This document shows, in pieces, positions 26,224 through 34,573 of a stretch of DNA of 64,000 bases (position 1 is the first letter of the stretch; every line of letters starts with the position of its first letter). A model generated the notes under the pieces. It did not search any database, had not been told where the DNA came from, and was given only the letters and a program-made list of their open reading frames with translations. The translations under genes were made by a program, and so were the position numbers. Source of the stretch: Pseudomonadota bacterium (lineage in GTDB: Bacteria; Bdellovibrionota; UBA1018); assembly GCA_027485695.1 (NCBI GenBank), contig JAIXQO010000002.1:124001-188000 (forward strand). The letters are read 5' to 3'.

Positions 26224-27984
26224 ATGATGTTACGACCACAAGCCATCTTGGCCCTGTCATTCATTGCGTCTGTTTCCGCTCAAGCCGACACCCAGAATCC
26301 ATGCGCGGAACTCGAGGGTCGCATCCAAGCCAAAAGCGAAGCGACCGTGCATCGTGCTCTCTACTGCGAGCAAACTTCGGGCGCCGCACTGAATCCGGCT
26401 CAGTACAAAGAGAGCTTCGCAACGATCATCGACCGCACCCGGAGTGGCGAGGCGGCCGACATCATCGCATCGATTCCCACCTACCCGCTGAACAAAGCCA
26501 CGTTCTGCTTGGCGGCGATCGACGAGAAGAAAACTTCCATCTTGAAATTCTGGTCCAGTGACAAAACCCGTATCGTTTCCCGATGGATGGCCGAAGGCTC
26601 CGTAGAGCCAGCATCGATCGAAAGCACGCACGGACTTCGCAATAATCCGTTTGGTGCGTTCAACTTCAAAATCGACACCAAAGGCGACTCAAACCTAGGC
26701 TCAACCCCTTTTGGCAAAACAGCGGATGCTGGTTACAACATTCCCGATGCTCAAGGCGGCGGCGATTTCATGGCCTACCAAGAAGTCTCCTCGCGCGCGA
26801 TTTTCGGCAATCCAGCCGTCGCGAAGGTCGTTCGCGTTCGCACTTTCCCTTCGAACGACCCGGAACATATTCGCGCTTCGGTCGAGATGAGCTACGTGTT
26901 CAGCGTGGGTCTTTTCCAGATCGATACTAAGTCGATCTCATTCACGAGCGACGTGAACTGCCGCGCCGTTAAAATCGATCCAGTAAATTCAAAAGGCAAA
27001 TTCCAACCGCCTAAAGCGACGGAAAATCCAAATCAAAATCCCAATCAAAACCCGAATCAGAATCCAAACCAAGATCCGAAAAAAGGTAAAGTCCAGCCGA
27101 TCCCGGTCTCTAACGAGCCGACGACTCCGGTGAACGTGACGCCAAATGAGCCCGTCGTCGAAAAACCACAGCCGACGAACTCTCAGGTTCCGGTAGAAAA
27201 CGTGCCGACGCCTGTCGAGGAAATACCTCCTCCGGTGAATACCGAAAACAACATTCCTCCTGTGTTCGAAGATCCGAACCTGCCGGTCGAGAACCTGGAA
27301 CCAGTTCCGAACAACAAGCCACCGGTGAAGAAGAAAAAAGTCTACAAGCCAGCTCCACCGAAAAAGAAAACGCCCGTCGTTGTTGCGCCGAAGCCTGCTC
27401 CGAAACCGGTGAAAAAGCCCGTCGTTAAACAACCTCCAGTAGTGAAAAAAACTCCTCCGAAAAAGAAGGTCTATAAGCCAGCTCCACCGAAGAAGCCTGT
27501 CATCAAAACGCCTCCGGTCATCAATAACCCTTCACCGGTTGTCGAGACGAATGAGCCCGTCGTGAATACGCCGCCTCCCGTTCGCAAGGATTCGGTCGTC
27601 ATCAAACAACCAGAGCCGATTCGTCAGGAGACCTTGAAGCCGGTAAGCCCGATCCATTTGCCGAATCCGAATCAAAATCCGAATCAAAACCCAAATCAGA
27701 ACCCGAATCAAAATCCAAATCAGACGGACGTCACGCCCAAGAAGAACGTGCCCTCCAAAGTCACGCCTCCCGTGGTCATCGAAGAAACTCGCGAGACTCC
27801 GCCGGTGATCCAAGAGTCGCGACCGATCGTGACCGAACAGAATCCCAATCAAAGCCCGAATCAGAATCCCAATCAGAACCCGAACCAAAACCCCAAGCAG
27901 GTTCTGAATCCAAAAAACCAAGCGCCTCAAGAAAAGTTTGGCCGCAAACTCTTTCCACAGCGCAAGACAAAGCTGCAAAAATAG
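26224..27984 (+). CDS. Exported Pro/Lys-rich protein with NPNQ tandem repeats
   Basis: 586 aa. A signal peptide (residues 1-20, ending SVSAQA) precedes a folded domain of about 235 residues with no recognised family. From about residue 255 the chain is low complexity. It has three NPNQ arrays: residues 268-283 (4 units), 481-500 (5 units) and 540-559 (5 units with S and K variants). Between them are Pro/Lys-rich blocks, including KKKVYKPAPPKK twice, and (P)PVV-type repeats. The tail GRKLFPQRKTKLQK is basic. A TonB-like periplasm-spanning or peptidoglycan-contacting stalk is possible, but no anchor is seen. No Shine-Dalgarno sequence is obvious. Confidence 0.75.
   Translation: MMLRPQAILALSFIASVSAQADTQNPCAELEGRIQAKSEATVHRALYCEQTSGAALNPAQYKESFATIIDRTRSGEAADIIASIPTYPLNKATFCLAAIDEKKTSILKFWSSDKTRIVSRWMAEGSVEPASIESTHGLRNNPFGAFNFKIDTKGDSNLGSTPFGKTADAGYNIPDAQGGGDFMAYQEVSSRAIFGNPAVAKVVRVRTFPSNDPEHIRASVEMSYVFSVGLFQIDTKSISFTSDVNCRAVKIDPVNSKGKFQPPKATENPNQNPNQNPNQNPNQDPKKGKVQPIPVSNEPTTPVNVTPNEPVVEKPQPTNSQVPVENVPTPVEEIPPPVNTENNIPPVFEDPNLPVENLEPVPNNKPPVKKKKVYKPAPPKKKTPVVVAPKPAPKPVKKPVVKQPPVVKKTPPKKKVYKPAPPKKPVIKTPPVINNPSPVVETNEPVVNTPPPVRKDSVVIKQPEPIRQETLKPVSPIHLPNPNQNPNQNPNQNPNQNPNQTDVTPKKNVPSKVTPPVVIEETRETPPVIQESRPIVTEQNPNQSPNQNPNQNPNQNPKQVLNPKNQAPQEKFGRKLFPQRKTKLQK
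27025..27900 (+). repeat. Three 12-nt-unit tandem arrays encoding NPNQ
   Basis: The arrays lie at 27025-27072, 27664-27723 and 27841-27900. Codons for the same residues vary between units (AAT/AAC, CAA/CAG, CCA/CCC/CCG), so the protein motif is more strictly kept than the DNA. Confidence 0.85.
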
Positions 27985-28011
27985 CTGCGCGCGTTTTCAT
28001 AATAATACAAA

Positions 28012-28038
28012 AAAGGGGTCCACGTTCTGGACCCCTTT
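28012..28038 (+). terminator. Intrinsic hairpin after the NPNQ gene
   Basis: AAAGGGGTCCA and TGGACCCCTTT form a perfect 11-bp stem with a 5-nt loop (CGTTC). Only the stem itself supplies T residues, as CGTGTCG follows, so strength is moderate. Confidence 0.7.
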
Positions 28039-28155
28039 CGTGTCGACGCTCGTCAACAATGCCTCCTGATCGAACGTATTTTTCGCTCCCAATCTGGGTT
28101 CGTTCGTTTATATTCAATTCTCCTGTTTTTGTTTAATTAATCATCGGGAGATCGC

Positions 28156-28902
28156 GTGCTTACTATCCTCATTGCGCTCATCATTTCTTCCCCGAGCCAT
28201 GCCGAAGACATCCGTCTCGGTCAGGGCATTCGGAACTCCAAAGGCGAACGCCTGGTTCCGTTTTGCATGGAGTTTAGTCAGGATGGTAACGGATGCAATC
28301 GCATCCGAGTCAAACTCTACGCCAAAGGTGAGGCTCTCGACCCAGACCAAGGGGACGATTTCGGCATCGAATTCCCGGGCTACTATTTTGACCGAGTTCA
28401 GTACGAAAAAATGGTGAAATCCGATCCGCGCGTGATTCCTGAAAACACGGACTACGTTTATGAGACGACGCACAGCTGGACGACCGGTGGTTCCCCGATC
28501 CGTAAGGTCTACGGTGCTCTCGCGGTCTCGTTCAACTTGTTTCAACTCGGTCTCTACCTGGACAGCAAACCCGAGTTTTTGGAGATGATTTGGCCGACCT
28601 CCCGCTGGGCCACTCTCCTACTCGCGCCTTACGTCTTCATGATCGCCAAGGACATTGCCACACGCGGAGTACCCAAGTGGGCAGGAAACCTGACGGTCGG
28701 ACAGCGTAACCAAGCTCGTGCACGCCGAATGATGAAAGCTTACGACCTCGCACTCAAACACAGCGAGAACTGGACGATTGAGTCGAGCCCAATCAAGGTC
28801 AAGAACTGGATCTTCCGTGAGTGGGTCATCTTCTTAAAAAGCATTCATTTAAAGCAGCATCTACCCGCTTACAGAAATATGCCGCTTTCGGAGATCAAAT
28901 GA
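28156..28902 (+). CDS. Exported/membrane protein, first of two tandem paralogues
   Basis: 248 aa with a GTG start, supported by GGGAG 5 nt upstream. The signal peptide ends SPSHA. The mature N-terminus LGQGIRNSKGERLVPFCMEF closely parallels LGQGVRDGAGKSLVPYCMAI in the next protein. A hydrophobic stretch near residues 150-175 (WATLLLAPYVFMIAKDIA) may span the membrane. No family is recognised. Its stop overlaps the next start by ATGA. Confidence 0.7.
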   Translation: MLTILIALIISSPSHAEDIRLGQGIRNSKGERLVPFCMEFSQDGNGCNRIRVKLYAKGEALDPDQGDDFGIEFPGYYFDRVQYEKMVKSDPRVIPENTDYVYETTHSWTTGGSPIRKVYGALAVSFNLFQLGLYLDSKPEFLEMIWPTSRWATLLLAPYVFMIAKDIATRGVPKWAGNLTVGQRNQARARRMMKAYDLALKHSENWTIESSPIKVKNWIFREWVIFLKSIHLKQHLPAYRNMPLSEIK

Positions 28903-29723
28903 ACCGCGTCCTCCTCCTCGTATTCTCCTTCATTTCGGCTGTGGCATTTGCGGATGAAACTCCCTCTTTCCGCCTCGGCGCCGGTGAACAATTCGCGCTC
29001 GGCCAAGGCGTTCGCGATGGCGCAGGCAAGAGCCTCGTTCCTTACTGCATGGCGATCTCGTCCGAATCCTCTGACTGCGCGATCATGCAATTCTTTGAGA
29101 TCGAAGGCGCGATCTCCGACTCCGAACAATCGATCAACGCCAACTATGGCGCTCCCGACGGACGCAGCCCGGACTACCGGCTTCGTGTTCACCGCTTGCC
29201 GGTCGGGCCGGAACTTCATTTTGATCGCGTCGACTCCGACTCAAGTCAAGAGTTCCTGGCTCAGCATCCGGGCCAATACTCGAAACCTCAACGCGACTTC
29301 ATGCCGATCACGATCAAGTATGGGATCGGAAAAAAAGGCAAGGGCTTCATCATTGCCATCCCGCTTGCCTATGTCGGCCTGATCATGTCGGGCCTCGTGA
29401 TTCGCGGTTCTTGGTATCAAGAGCACATCGTCAAGTGGACCGTCTATCAAGGGTCGATCTACATGCTCGGTGGAGTGGGCGCGATCGTCATGGCCGACGC
29501 GGTACTGGAGATTCCACGAATGATCATTCATTCGATGCGTAACAAGAATCGCGCAAGCAATATCCAGGAAACACTCACTCAGCTTTGGCAATCCGCCATG
29601 AAGCCCATCAATCCGGAACTCGGCAAAAAACAGGGCGATACGGTGGCGATCTGGCAATACGAGTTTTTCAAGGGTTGGATCTCAAAACTCCCACCATTTG
29701 AAGAAAAAGCAAACGGGACCTAA
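28899..29723 (+). CDS. Exported/membrane protein, second tandem paralogue
   Basis: 274 aa from the ATG at 28899, with GGAG 5 nt upstream. It has a signal peptide (MNRVLLLVFSFISAVAFA), the shared LGQGVRDGAGKSLVPYC block, and two hydrophobic segments: GFIIAIPLAYVGLIMSGLVI, then YMLGGVGAIVMADAVLEI. It shares the N-terminal block and general layout with the preceding gene and overlaps it by 4 nt, consistent with gene duplication and co-translation. Function is unknown. Confidence 0.7.
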   Translation: MNRVLLLVFSFISAVAFADETPSFRLGAGEQFALGQGVRDGAGKSLVPYCMAISSESSDCAIMQFFEIEGAISDSEQSINANYGAPDGRSPDYRLRVHRLPVGPELHFDRVDSDSSQEFLAQHPGQYSKPQRDFMPITIKYGIGKKGKGFIIAIPLAYVGLIMSGLVIRGSWYQEHIVKWTVYQGSIYMLGGVGAIVMADAVLEIPRMIIHSMRNKNRASNIQETLTQLWQSAMKPINPELGKKQGDTVAIWQYEFFKGWISKLPPFEEKANGT

Positions 29724-29744
29724 GCTCTCGCCCAGATCCCGTTT
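29711..29744. terminator. Short hairpin between convergent transcripts
   Basis: AAACGGGA and TCCCGTTT (8 bp) enclose the stop codon of the upstream gene. T content after the stem is low. It may act in both directions between the paralogue pair and top6A. Confidence 0.45.
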
Positions 29745-29768
29745 ACATAGAACTGTACGTGGCCTCTG

Positions 29769-30941
29769 TTAAACGTAAACGCCGCGTTTGATTTTCTCGA
29801 CAATGATCTTTTCTGGAGTTTGCGGATCGTTCGGATTGACCGAGAAGAAAGACTGCTGCTCGCAACGGCGTTTATTCGTGAGCAACCAACCCAGAATCTT
29901 GGCCAATTCCTTGTTCCTCTTATCTTGGAAGAATGGATCGTTTTTAAGTGCGTCCTGCGCCTTTTTGAGCGCGCGCACTTCTTGAGCGTCGTTTTCTTTG
30001 ACCGGGTAATCGAGGAGATCGTATTTTTTGATGTCTTCCGGAAGAACTCCCAAGAACTTAACGTCCGGCGCCGAGTAGTCTGAATTCCGAATCAAACTGG
30101 CAGCCGATCCGGCTTTGAGCGTCCGATAAATATTCTGAAGCGTGTACGCGTCGAGATCTCCGAAGAAATACATCGGAACCGACAACTGGTCCTGAATCGT
30201 TTTACACCAGGCGCGGACGGCGTTCGATGGAACCCCTTGAGCACCCATCAAGATGCAGTTGTGCCGCTTGGTGAATCCGTTAGCGACAAGCGTGTTCGCC
30301 GTACCTTCGGACTCGACGATGAGGCAGAAATCGATTTTCTTGGAGGCCGAGAGCTTGAGGTTTTGTGGGCGGTTTTTTGGCTGAAACGACGTCGTACCGA
30401 GCTTCGAAAGATCGATCACAGCTTTGTCGCCGTCCACCAACGTTTCCGTGACGATCAATTGCTGCGAATAGGTCTGGCCGCCGCGGTCATTGGCGTAGCA
30501 GTTCAAGTCTTCGCGGTAACACTCGAGCATCTCGCAAATAAAATCGATGATCGCGTCGGACTCGTCCTGATCCGCGAAATCGAGCGGCTTGAGCGAGGAA
30601 TCATTCTTAATCCGGCCTTTGGCCATGTAGTACAATTCACGCTTGGTGTTCACGCCGCCGGTATCGACGTTTTTCAGGAGCACTTCGAGCAAGAAGATCG
30701 CGCGGCTCATTTTCTTGACCGAGCTGACGTTCAGTTCGGTCGCGACTTTTTTATCGCCGGGCTTGAGGAATCCGATCCGGTGATCATAAAGCGCGTTGTC
30801 GAGCGAGCATTTCGTCGCATAAAGGACCGGGCGCTTGGCTTCTTCGAGATCCTTGATGAGGGCATTGCAGATCTCTTTTGAGATCTTTGGGAGATCTTGG
30901 GTAGCGCGGGTCGAATAGGCTTGGGCCATGATTTTAGACAT
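29769..30941 (-). CDS. top6A: DNA topoisomerase VI subunit A (Spo11 family)
   Basis: 390 aa, close to archaeal Top6A length. The 5Y-CAP domain carries TKRELYYMAKG, where Tyr105 is the expected DNA-cleaving residue. The Toprim domain follows, with Glu210 in CLIVESEGT and the pair Asp262/Asp264 in FFGDLDAYT. Archaeal enzymes usually have DxDPxG here, so the Pro is replaced. With subunit B it forms the A2B2 type IIB topoisomerase that makes ATP-dependent double-strand breaks with 2-nt overhangs to relax and decatenate DNA. AAAGGAG lies about 10 nt before the ATG. It is 18 bp downstream of the subunit B gene. Confidence 0.93.
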   Translation of the reverse strand: MSKIMAQAYSTRATQDLPKISKEICNALIKDLEEAKRPVLYATKCSLDNALYDHRIGFLKPGDKKVATELNVSSVKKMSRAIFLLEVLLKNVDTGGVNTKRELYYMAKGRIKNDSSLKPLDFADQDESDAIIDFICEMLECYREDLNCYANDRGGQTYSQQLIVTETLVDGDKAVIDLSKLGTTSFQPKNRPQNLKLSASKKIDFCLIVESEGTANTLVANGFTKRHNCILMGAQGVPSNAVRAWCKTIQDQLSVPMYFFGDLDAYTLQNIYRTLKAGSAASLIRNSDYSAPDVKFLGVLPEDIKKYDLLDYPVKENDAQEVRALKKAQDALKNDPFFQDKRNKELAKILGWLLTNKRRCEQQSFFSVNPNDPQTPEKIIVEKIKRGVYV

Positions 30942-30959
30942 CGAGCGTAGTCTCCTTTC

Positions 30960-32771
30960 TTATTTCTTAGCTTGTTTAGCGTTTGGCAGAATAATTTTAG
31001 GCTTCTTGGAAGGGGCGGCCGAAGATTTCTCTTTCGGCTTTGGGGCTGACTTCGAAGTCGTGGATTTGCTCTTTTTTCCCGGCACCGGCGAACTCTCGCC
31101 CTCTTCGTCCTGTGCTGGTTCCTCAAGCGATTTATCATCGCTCTTGGCTCCGGTTTTCACCAAATGCTGATCCAGTGACGTTTCCGCATGCTTGAGTGCT
31201 AACTCCGCATCACGAGCTTCGCGGCCCAGAAGTTTGAGCAGTCCTTCTTCGGCCCGTTTTTTACGCGAATCAGGTGCGTTGGTGATTCGGCAGAGTGCCT
31301 CCACCAGGATCGGGCCAAACTGCTCGATGTGGCGGATTTTCTCTTCGAGTTCGTTCGCCTTGTCCTCCCGGCGAATGTGACGAGAGAGGCGTTGCCCCGC
31401 CTGAATCAGTGCGCGGCGTATTTCCTCGACGAGTTCGTCGGAGGCGTCGATCGTCTCCTTGGAGGCGTTCTTGAATTTAATAAATGGCGATACGACCGAG
31501 ATCGCCATGATATACGGGCCAAGTGGCAGGCTCTCTTTGGGCTGGGCCAGGCCATATGAACGCCAGTTCACGGTTTGGATCGCTTGCACGATCGCGCAGG
31601 CCGCCTTGTCGAACTGGAGCGGAACGCGGTTTGCGAACCGGAGCACTTGGATCGGCGAATCGTTTTCCATCGCTTTTTCGTCGAGGCGCGCGATCGCGAC
31701 TTCGACTTCGACGGGTTTAAAATCGCAGATCGTCGGCTTGCGGGTGACGACCGAGAAAAAGTCGACCTTGCCGAGACGATTAATCGATTTCGAAAGCGCT
31801 TCCTCTCCAATCATCAGAACCGACTTGGTCGACGGCGCCATGAGTTGGATATTTTGGATCGCCATGAAGAGCTGCTTGAAATCCGCTTCGTTCAAGGCAT
31901 CGACATTCTTCTCGAGAAGAGAATTCTTGATTCCAGCGCTCACGAGATCCTTCAGGGTACCTTCGTGAACACGTGAGAAAGACTTCTTGAGCCAGGAATT
32001 CACCTTCACTCGACCAAACAAGTGGGAGTGCGCGATGAATTCACCGAGCTTCATGGTGTGCGGATGCGGCTCGACGGCGGCAGGAATCTCCGGAATGACG
32101 GTCGAAACACGCTCGACGGTCACTTTCTCCGACTCGGGAACCGTGTAATGCAGGGTCAAGTGCGGGTTCACGAGTGTTGTGCCGTTCAAATAACTATAGA
32201 GACCGGCCTCGCCGTTCATCTGCAAGCGGCCGTCGATGATGAATTCGACGCTCGTGCCGTTTGGACGATCCCAATCGATCGTTTCCTTGGACTTGATCAC
32301 GCCTTTGTTGTTCTTGATGTCCACTTCGACGATACAAGAGAGCGCCTTGCGCATGTTCTTGGTCTTGGTGATCACGCGAGCGCCGGCGGCATTCGTCAAT
32401 TGCGCCCAAGTCGTGGCAGCTGAGATACCAATCCCCTGCTGTCCGCGGGAACACTTGCCGCGACCGAACTTGGAACTTGCGAGGTACTCGCCGTAAACTT
32501 TGGTCACGTCATCGGCATCGATCCCTGGACCGTTGTCGACGACCTTGATCCGGATCTGGTCGGAACCTTTGAGAGAACCTGCGCCTTTTTTCTCGATCTC
32601 GACCTCGATCTCCGGAAGGATGCCGTGCTCTTCGCAGGCGTCGAGTGAGTTGTCGACCGCTTCCTTGAGGGTCGTGAGCACCGCTTTGGTCGGTGAGGAG
32701 AACCCGACTTGCTGGAGATTCTTAGAGAAATACTCCGCCGTCGAGCTCGTCGTAATTTTATTTTGAGCCAT
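30960..32771 (-). CDS. top6B: DNA topoisomerase VI subunit B
   Basis: 603 aa. The GHKL ATPase has the N-box LKEAVDNSLDACEEHG (Glu37, Asn41), VVDNGPGID and the lid GRGKCSRGQQGIGIS. A helix-two-turn-helix region and the transducer domain follow, with LPLGPYIMAISVVSPFIKF and SKETIDASDELVEEIRRAL, which are characteristic of Top6B. ATP binding closes the dimer and controls DNA passage. After about residue 565 there is a tail rich in Lys/Ser/Pro (STTSKSAPKPKEKSSAAPSK), extending beyond the transducer. The gene lies 33 bp after the AI-2E permease gene on the same strand, so it is probably in that operon. Confidence 0.95.
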   Translation of the reverse strand: MAQNKITTSSTAEYFSKNLQQVGFSSPTKAVLTTLKEAVDNSLDACEEHGILPEIEVEIEKKGAGSLKGSDQIRIKVVDNGPGIDADDVTKVYGEYLASSKFGRGKCSRGQQGIGISAATTWAQLTNAAGARVITKTKNMRKALSCIVEVDIKNNKGVIKSKETIDWDRPNGTSVEFIIDGRLQMNGEAGLYSYLNGTTLVNPHLTLHYTVPESEKVTVERVSTVIPEIPAAVEPHPHTMKLGEFIAHSHLFGRVKVNSWLKKSFSRVHEGTLKDLVSAGIKNSLLEKNVDALNEADFKQLFMAIQNIQLMAPSTKSVLMIGEEALSKSINRLGKVDFFSVVTRKPTICDFKPVEVEVAIARLDEKAMENDSPIQVLRFANRVPLQFDKAACAIVQAIQTVNWRSYGLAQPKESLPLGPYIMAISVVSPFIKFKNASKETIDASDELVEEIRRALIQAGQRLSRHIRREDKANELEEKIRHIEQFGPILVEALCRITNAPDSRKKRAEEGLLKLLGREARDAELALKHAETSLDQHLVKTGAKSDDKSLEEPAQDEEGESSPVPGKKSKSTTSKSAPKPKEKSSAAPSKKPKIILPNAKQAKK

Positions 32772-32804
32772 GACGACTATTTAAGCAGAGAGAGGCGCGG
32801 CCCG

Positions 32805-33878
32805 TCAAACCTTTGGACTACGGGCTTGTTGGATTTCCATCCACACTTTGAGAAATGCGACGGCCATACCGGCCACCACTGGGCCCACGAAAATGCCGAC
32901 GAAACCAAAAACGTGGAGTCCGCCAAACAAGCCAATCAAAGCTAAAAGAGGGTGCAAATTCGCCGATCCGCGAAGCACTACCGGCCTGACGATGTTATCG
33001 GCCAAACTCGCCAAGATCGCAGCCACCAAGAGCGTGATCCCCGCCGCTTTGGTCGGTGCGGTAAAAAGTGTGAGGACGGCGAGGCCAAAGGTGATCGGAC
33101 TCGCCCCCACCACCGGAATGAAACTTCCCAGGAAAACGAGGAGTCCAAAAAACGGGGCGTTGGAGGTTCCCGCAAAAAGCGTTGCCACCAGATAGATCGC
33201 CGCCTGAATTACACCCGATAGGACGCTGGCCAGAAGAACGGATTTCGAGAGCTCCGAGTAAGTACGGATCAAAAACCGCATCTGATGCTTGGGGAAAATC
33301 GGAATTGAGACAATGTATCGAGTGAACCGTTCCCCGTCCACGAGCAGAAAAAAAAGCGCCAGGAGCATCAAAAACGTCGAAATCGACAGCATCGGAATGG
33401 ACGAAAGCAGGCTCGTGAACAAATCTCCAAATCGAAGCGCGGCACTCTTGGCGATTCCGCTCAGGTTCGACACCAAGTCAAACGGCTCCATATGCAGCCA
33501 TCCGGAAACCTTGAGCACGAGTTCATTCACCCAGGGCACCGACATCACCGCCTCCGACATGGATGCGCCTTCTGCGGCGATCGTTCCATTCATGGAACTC
33601 TCGCGAAACGAGCGAAAGAGAGTCGATCCCGCTCGAACACCCGTGATACCCAAAAAAATCGCTGGAAAAATAAAGATCAACGTCACAAGCCCCGTTACGA
33701 GGAGCGCGGAACGTTCGCGTTTCATCCGGCGACTCAAGCGCGTATGAATGGGAAATACGAGGATGGCGAGCGATGCCCCAATCGACAAGGGCGCGAAGAA
33801 CGGCGTCGCTAAATATATGAACCAAAGTACGGCCGCCAAGGTGAGATACGACCCTGTTCGATTCATCGTAGTATTCAT
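32805..33878 (-). CDS. AI-2E family membrane transporter (PerM-like)
   Basis: 357 aa with seven to eight hydrophobic segments. Family signatures are the N-terminal pair of helices (FFAPLSIGASLAILVFPI), LVFLGSFIPVVGASPIT and the C-terminal block DNIVRPVVLRGSANLHPLLA with LFGGLHVFGFVGIFVGP. Members have been linked to autoinducer-2 export or ion transport; the substrate here is unknown. It overlaps the upstream fatty-acid hydroxylase gene by ATGA and precedes top6B by 33 bp. Confidence 0.92.
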   Translation of the reverse strand: MNTTMNRTGSYLTLAAVLWFIYLATPFFAPLSIGASLAILVFPIHTRLSRRMKRERSALLVTGLVTLIFIFPAIFLGITGVRAGSTLFRSFRESSMNGTIAAEGASMSEAVMSVPWVNELVLKVSGWLHMEPFDLVSNLSGIAKSAALRFGDLFTSLLSSIPMLSISTFLMLLALFFLLVDGERFTRYIVSIPIFPKHQMRFLIRTYSELSKSVLLASVLSGVIQAAIYLVATLFAGTSNAPFFGLLVFLGSFIPVVGASPITFGLAVLTLFTAPTKAAGITLLVAAILASLADNIVRPVVLRGSANLHPLLALIGLFGGLHVFGFVGIFVGPVVAGMAVAFLKVWMEIQQARSPKV

Positions 33879-34495
33879 TGAATTGCCTGTTTTTTCTTTT
33901 CTTCTACGGTTTTAAAAACGTAATCCCAAAGCGGAGAGCTCACGCCCCACTTCGCATCGTGCTCTTTGAAATGATGTACCAAATGGTAGCGTCTCAGGTA
34001 CCGGCCGACCGGGTTTTTCGGAACAAAGTGGTGCACGTAATAATGAATGTAATCGTAAGCAAGGTAGCCCAAGAGGAAACAGGCGAAAAAAGGATAGATC
34101 ACCTCTTCGCCCAAGAGCGCTCGGAACGATACGAACAGGAGTGATGCGTAAATGATACCGGGTAGCGGAGGCATGACCAACCGGGTCGGATCATTGGGGT
34201 CGTCATGATGAAGTCCGTGCATCAGGTAAACGATGCGTTTGCTGAGCCTCGTCTCCGCGGGAAAATGAAACGCAAATCGATGAAGGAGGTACTCGGTCAA
34301 GGTCCAAACCCAGAAACCAGCCATGCTCCAACCCAAGATTCGCAAGAAAGAGAGCCCCATCGTGACGCTCTGCCAATAGAGGGTGACGATCACGGGTGCC
34401 CAGAGCACGAGCGGCGTAGCCGGGTGCACATGGGTGAAACGCTCTAGAAAATCGCTCTCGAAGAGACGGACCTTCGAGACGTAAGTCTTGGACAT
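33875..34495 (-). CDS. Fatty acid hydroxylase / sterol desaturase superfamily protein
   Basis: 206 aa with four hydrophobic segments and the eight-histidine di-iron pattern: EYLLHRFAFH, MHGLHHDDPND, YDYIHYYVHH and RRYHLVHHFKEHD. The closing KWGVSSPLWDYVF is typical of the FA2H/Scs7 branch. It probably hydroxylates an acyl chain of a membrane lipid. It is the first gene of an apparent operon with the AI-2E permease and topoisomerase VI, overlapping the permease start by 4 nt. Confidence 0.9.
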   Translation of the reverse strand: MSKTYVSKVRLFESDFLERFTHVHPATPLVLWAPVIVTLYWQSVTMGLSFLRILGWSMAGFWVWTLTEYLLHRFAFHFPAETRLSKRIVYLMHGLHHDDPNDPTRLVMPPLPGIIYASLLFVSFRALLGEEVIYPFFACFLLGYLAYDYIHYYVHHFVPKNPVGRYLRRYHLVHHFKEHDAKWGVSSPLWDYVFKTVEEKKKQAIQ

Positions 34496-34573
34496 AAGAA
34501 AACTTTACCCCGGTTTTCCCCACTCAGGCAATGATTGTCAGAACCTCCGCCCCCATGCTAACCCCATTGTTCC

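Noticed and set aside
27025-27900. CRISPR-like array
   Set aside because: The repeats are 12-nt codon units within an open frame, without spacers of constant length or cas genes.
30237-30881. 214-aa open frame antisense to top6A
   Set aside because: It is inside the conserved topoisomerase VI A gene on the opposite strand and shows no family features.
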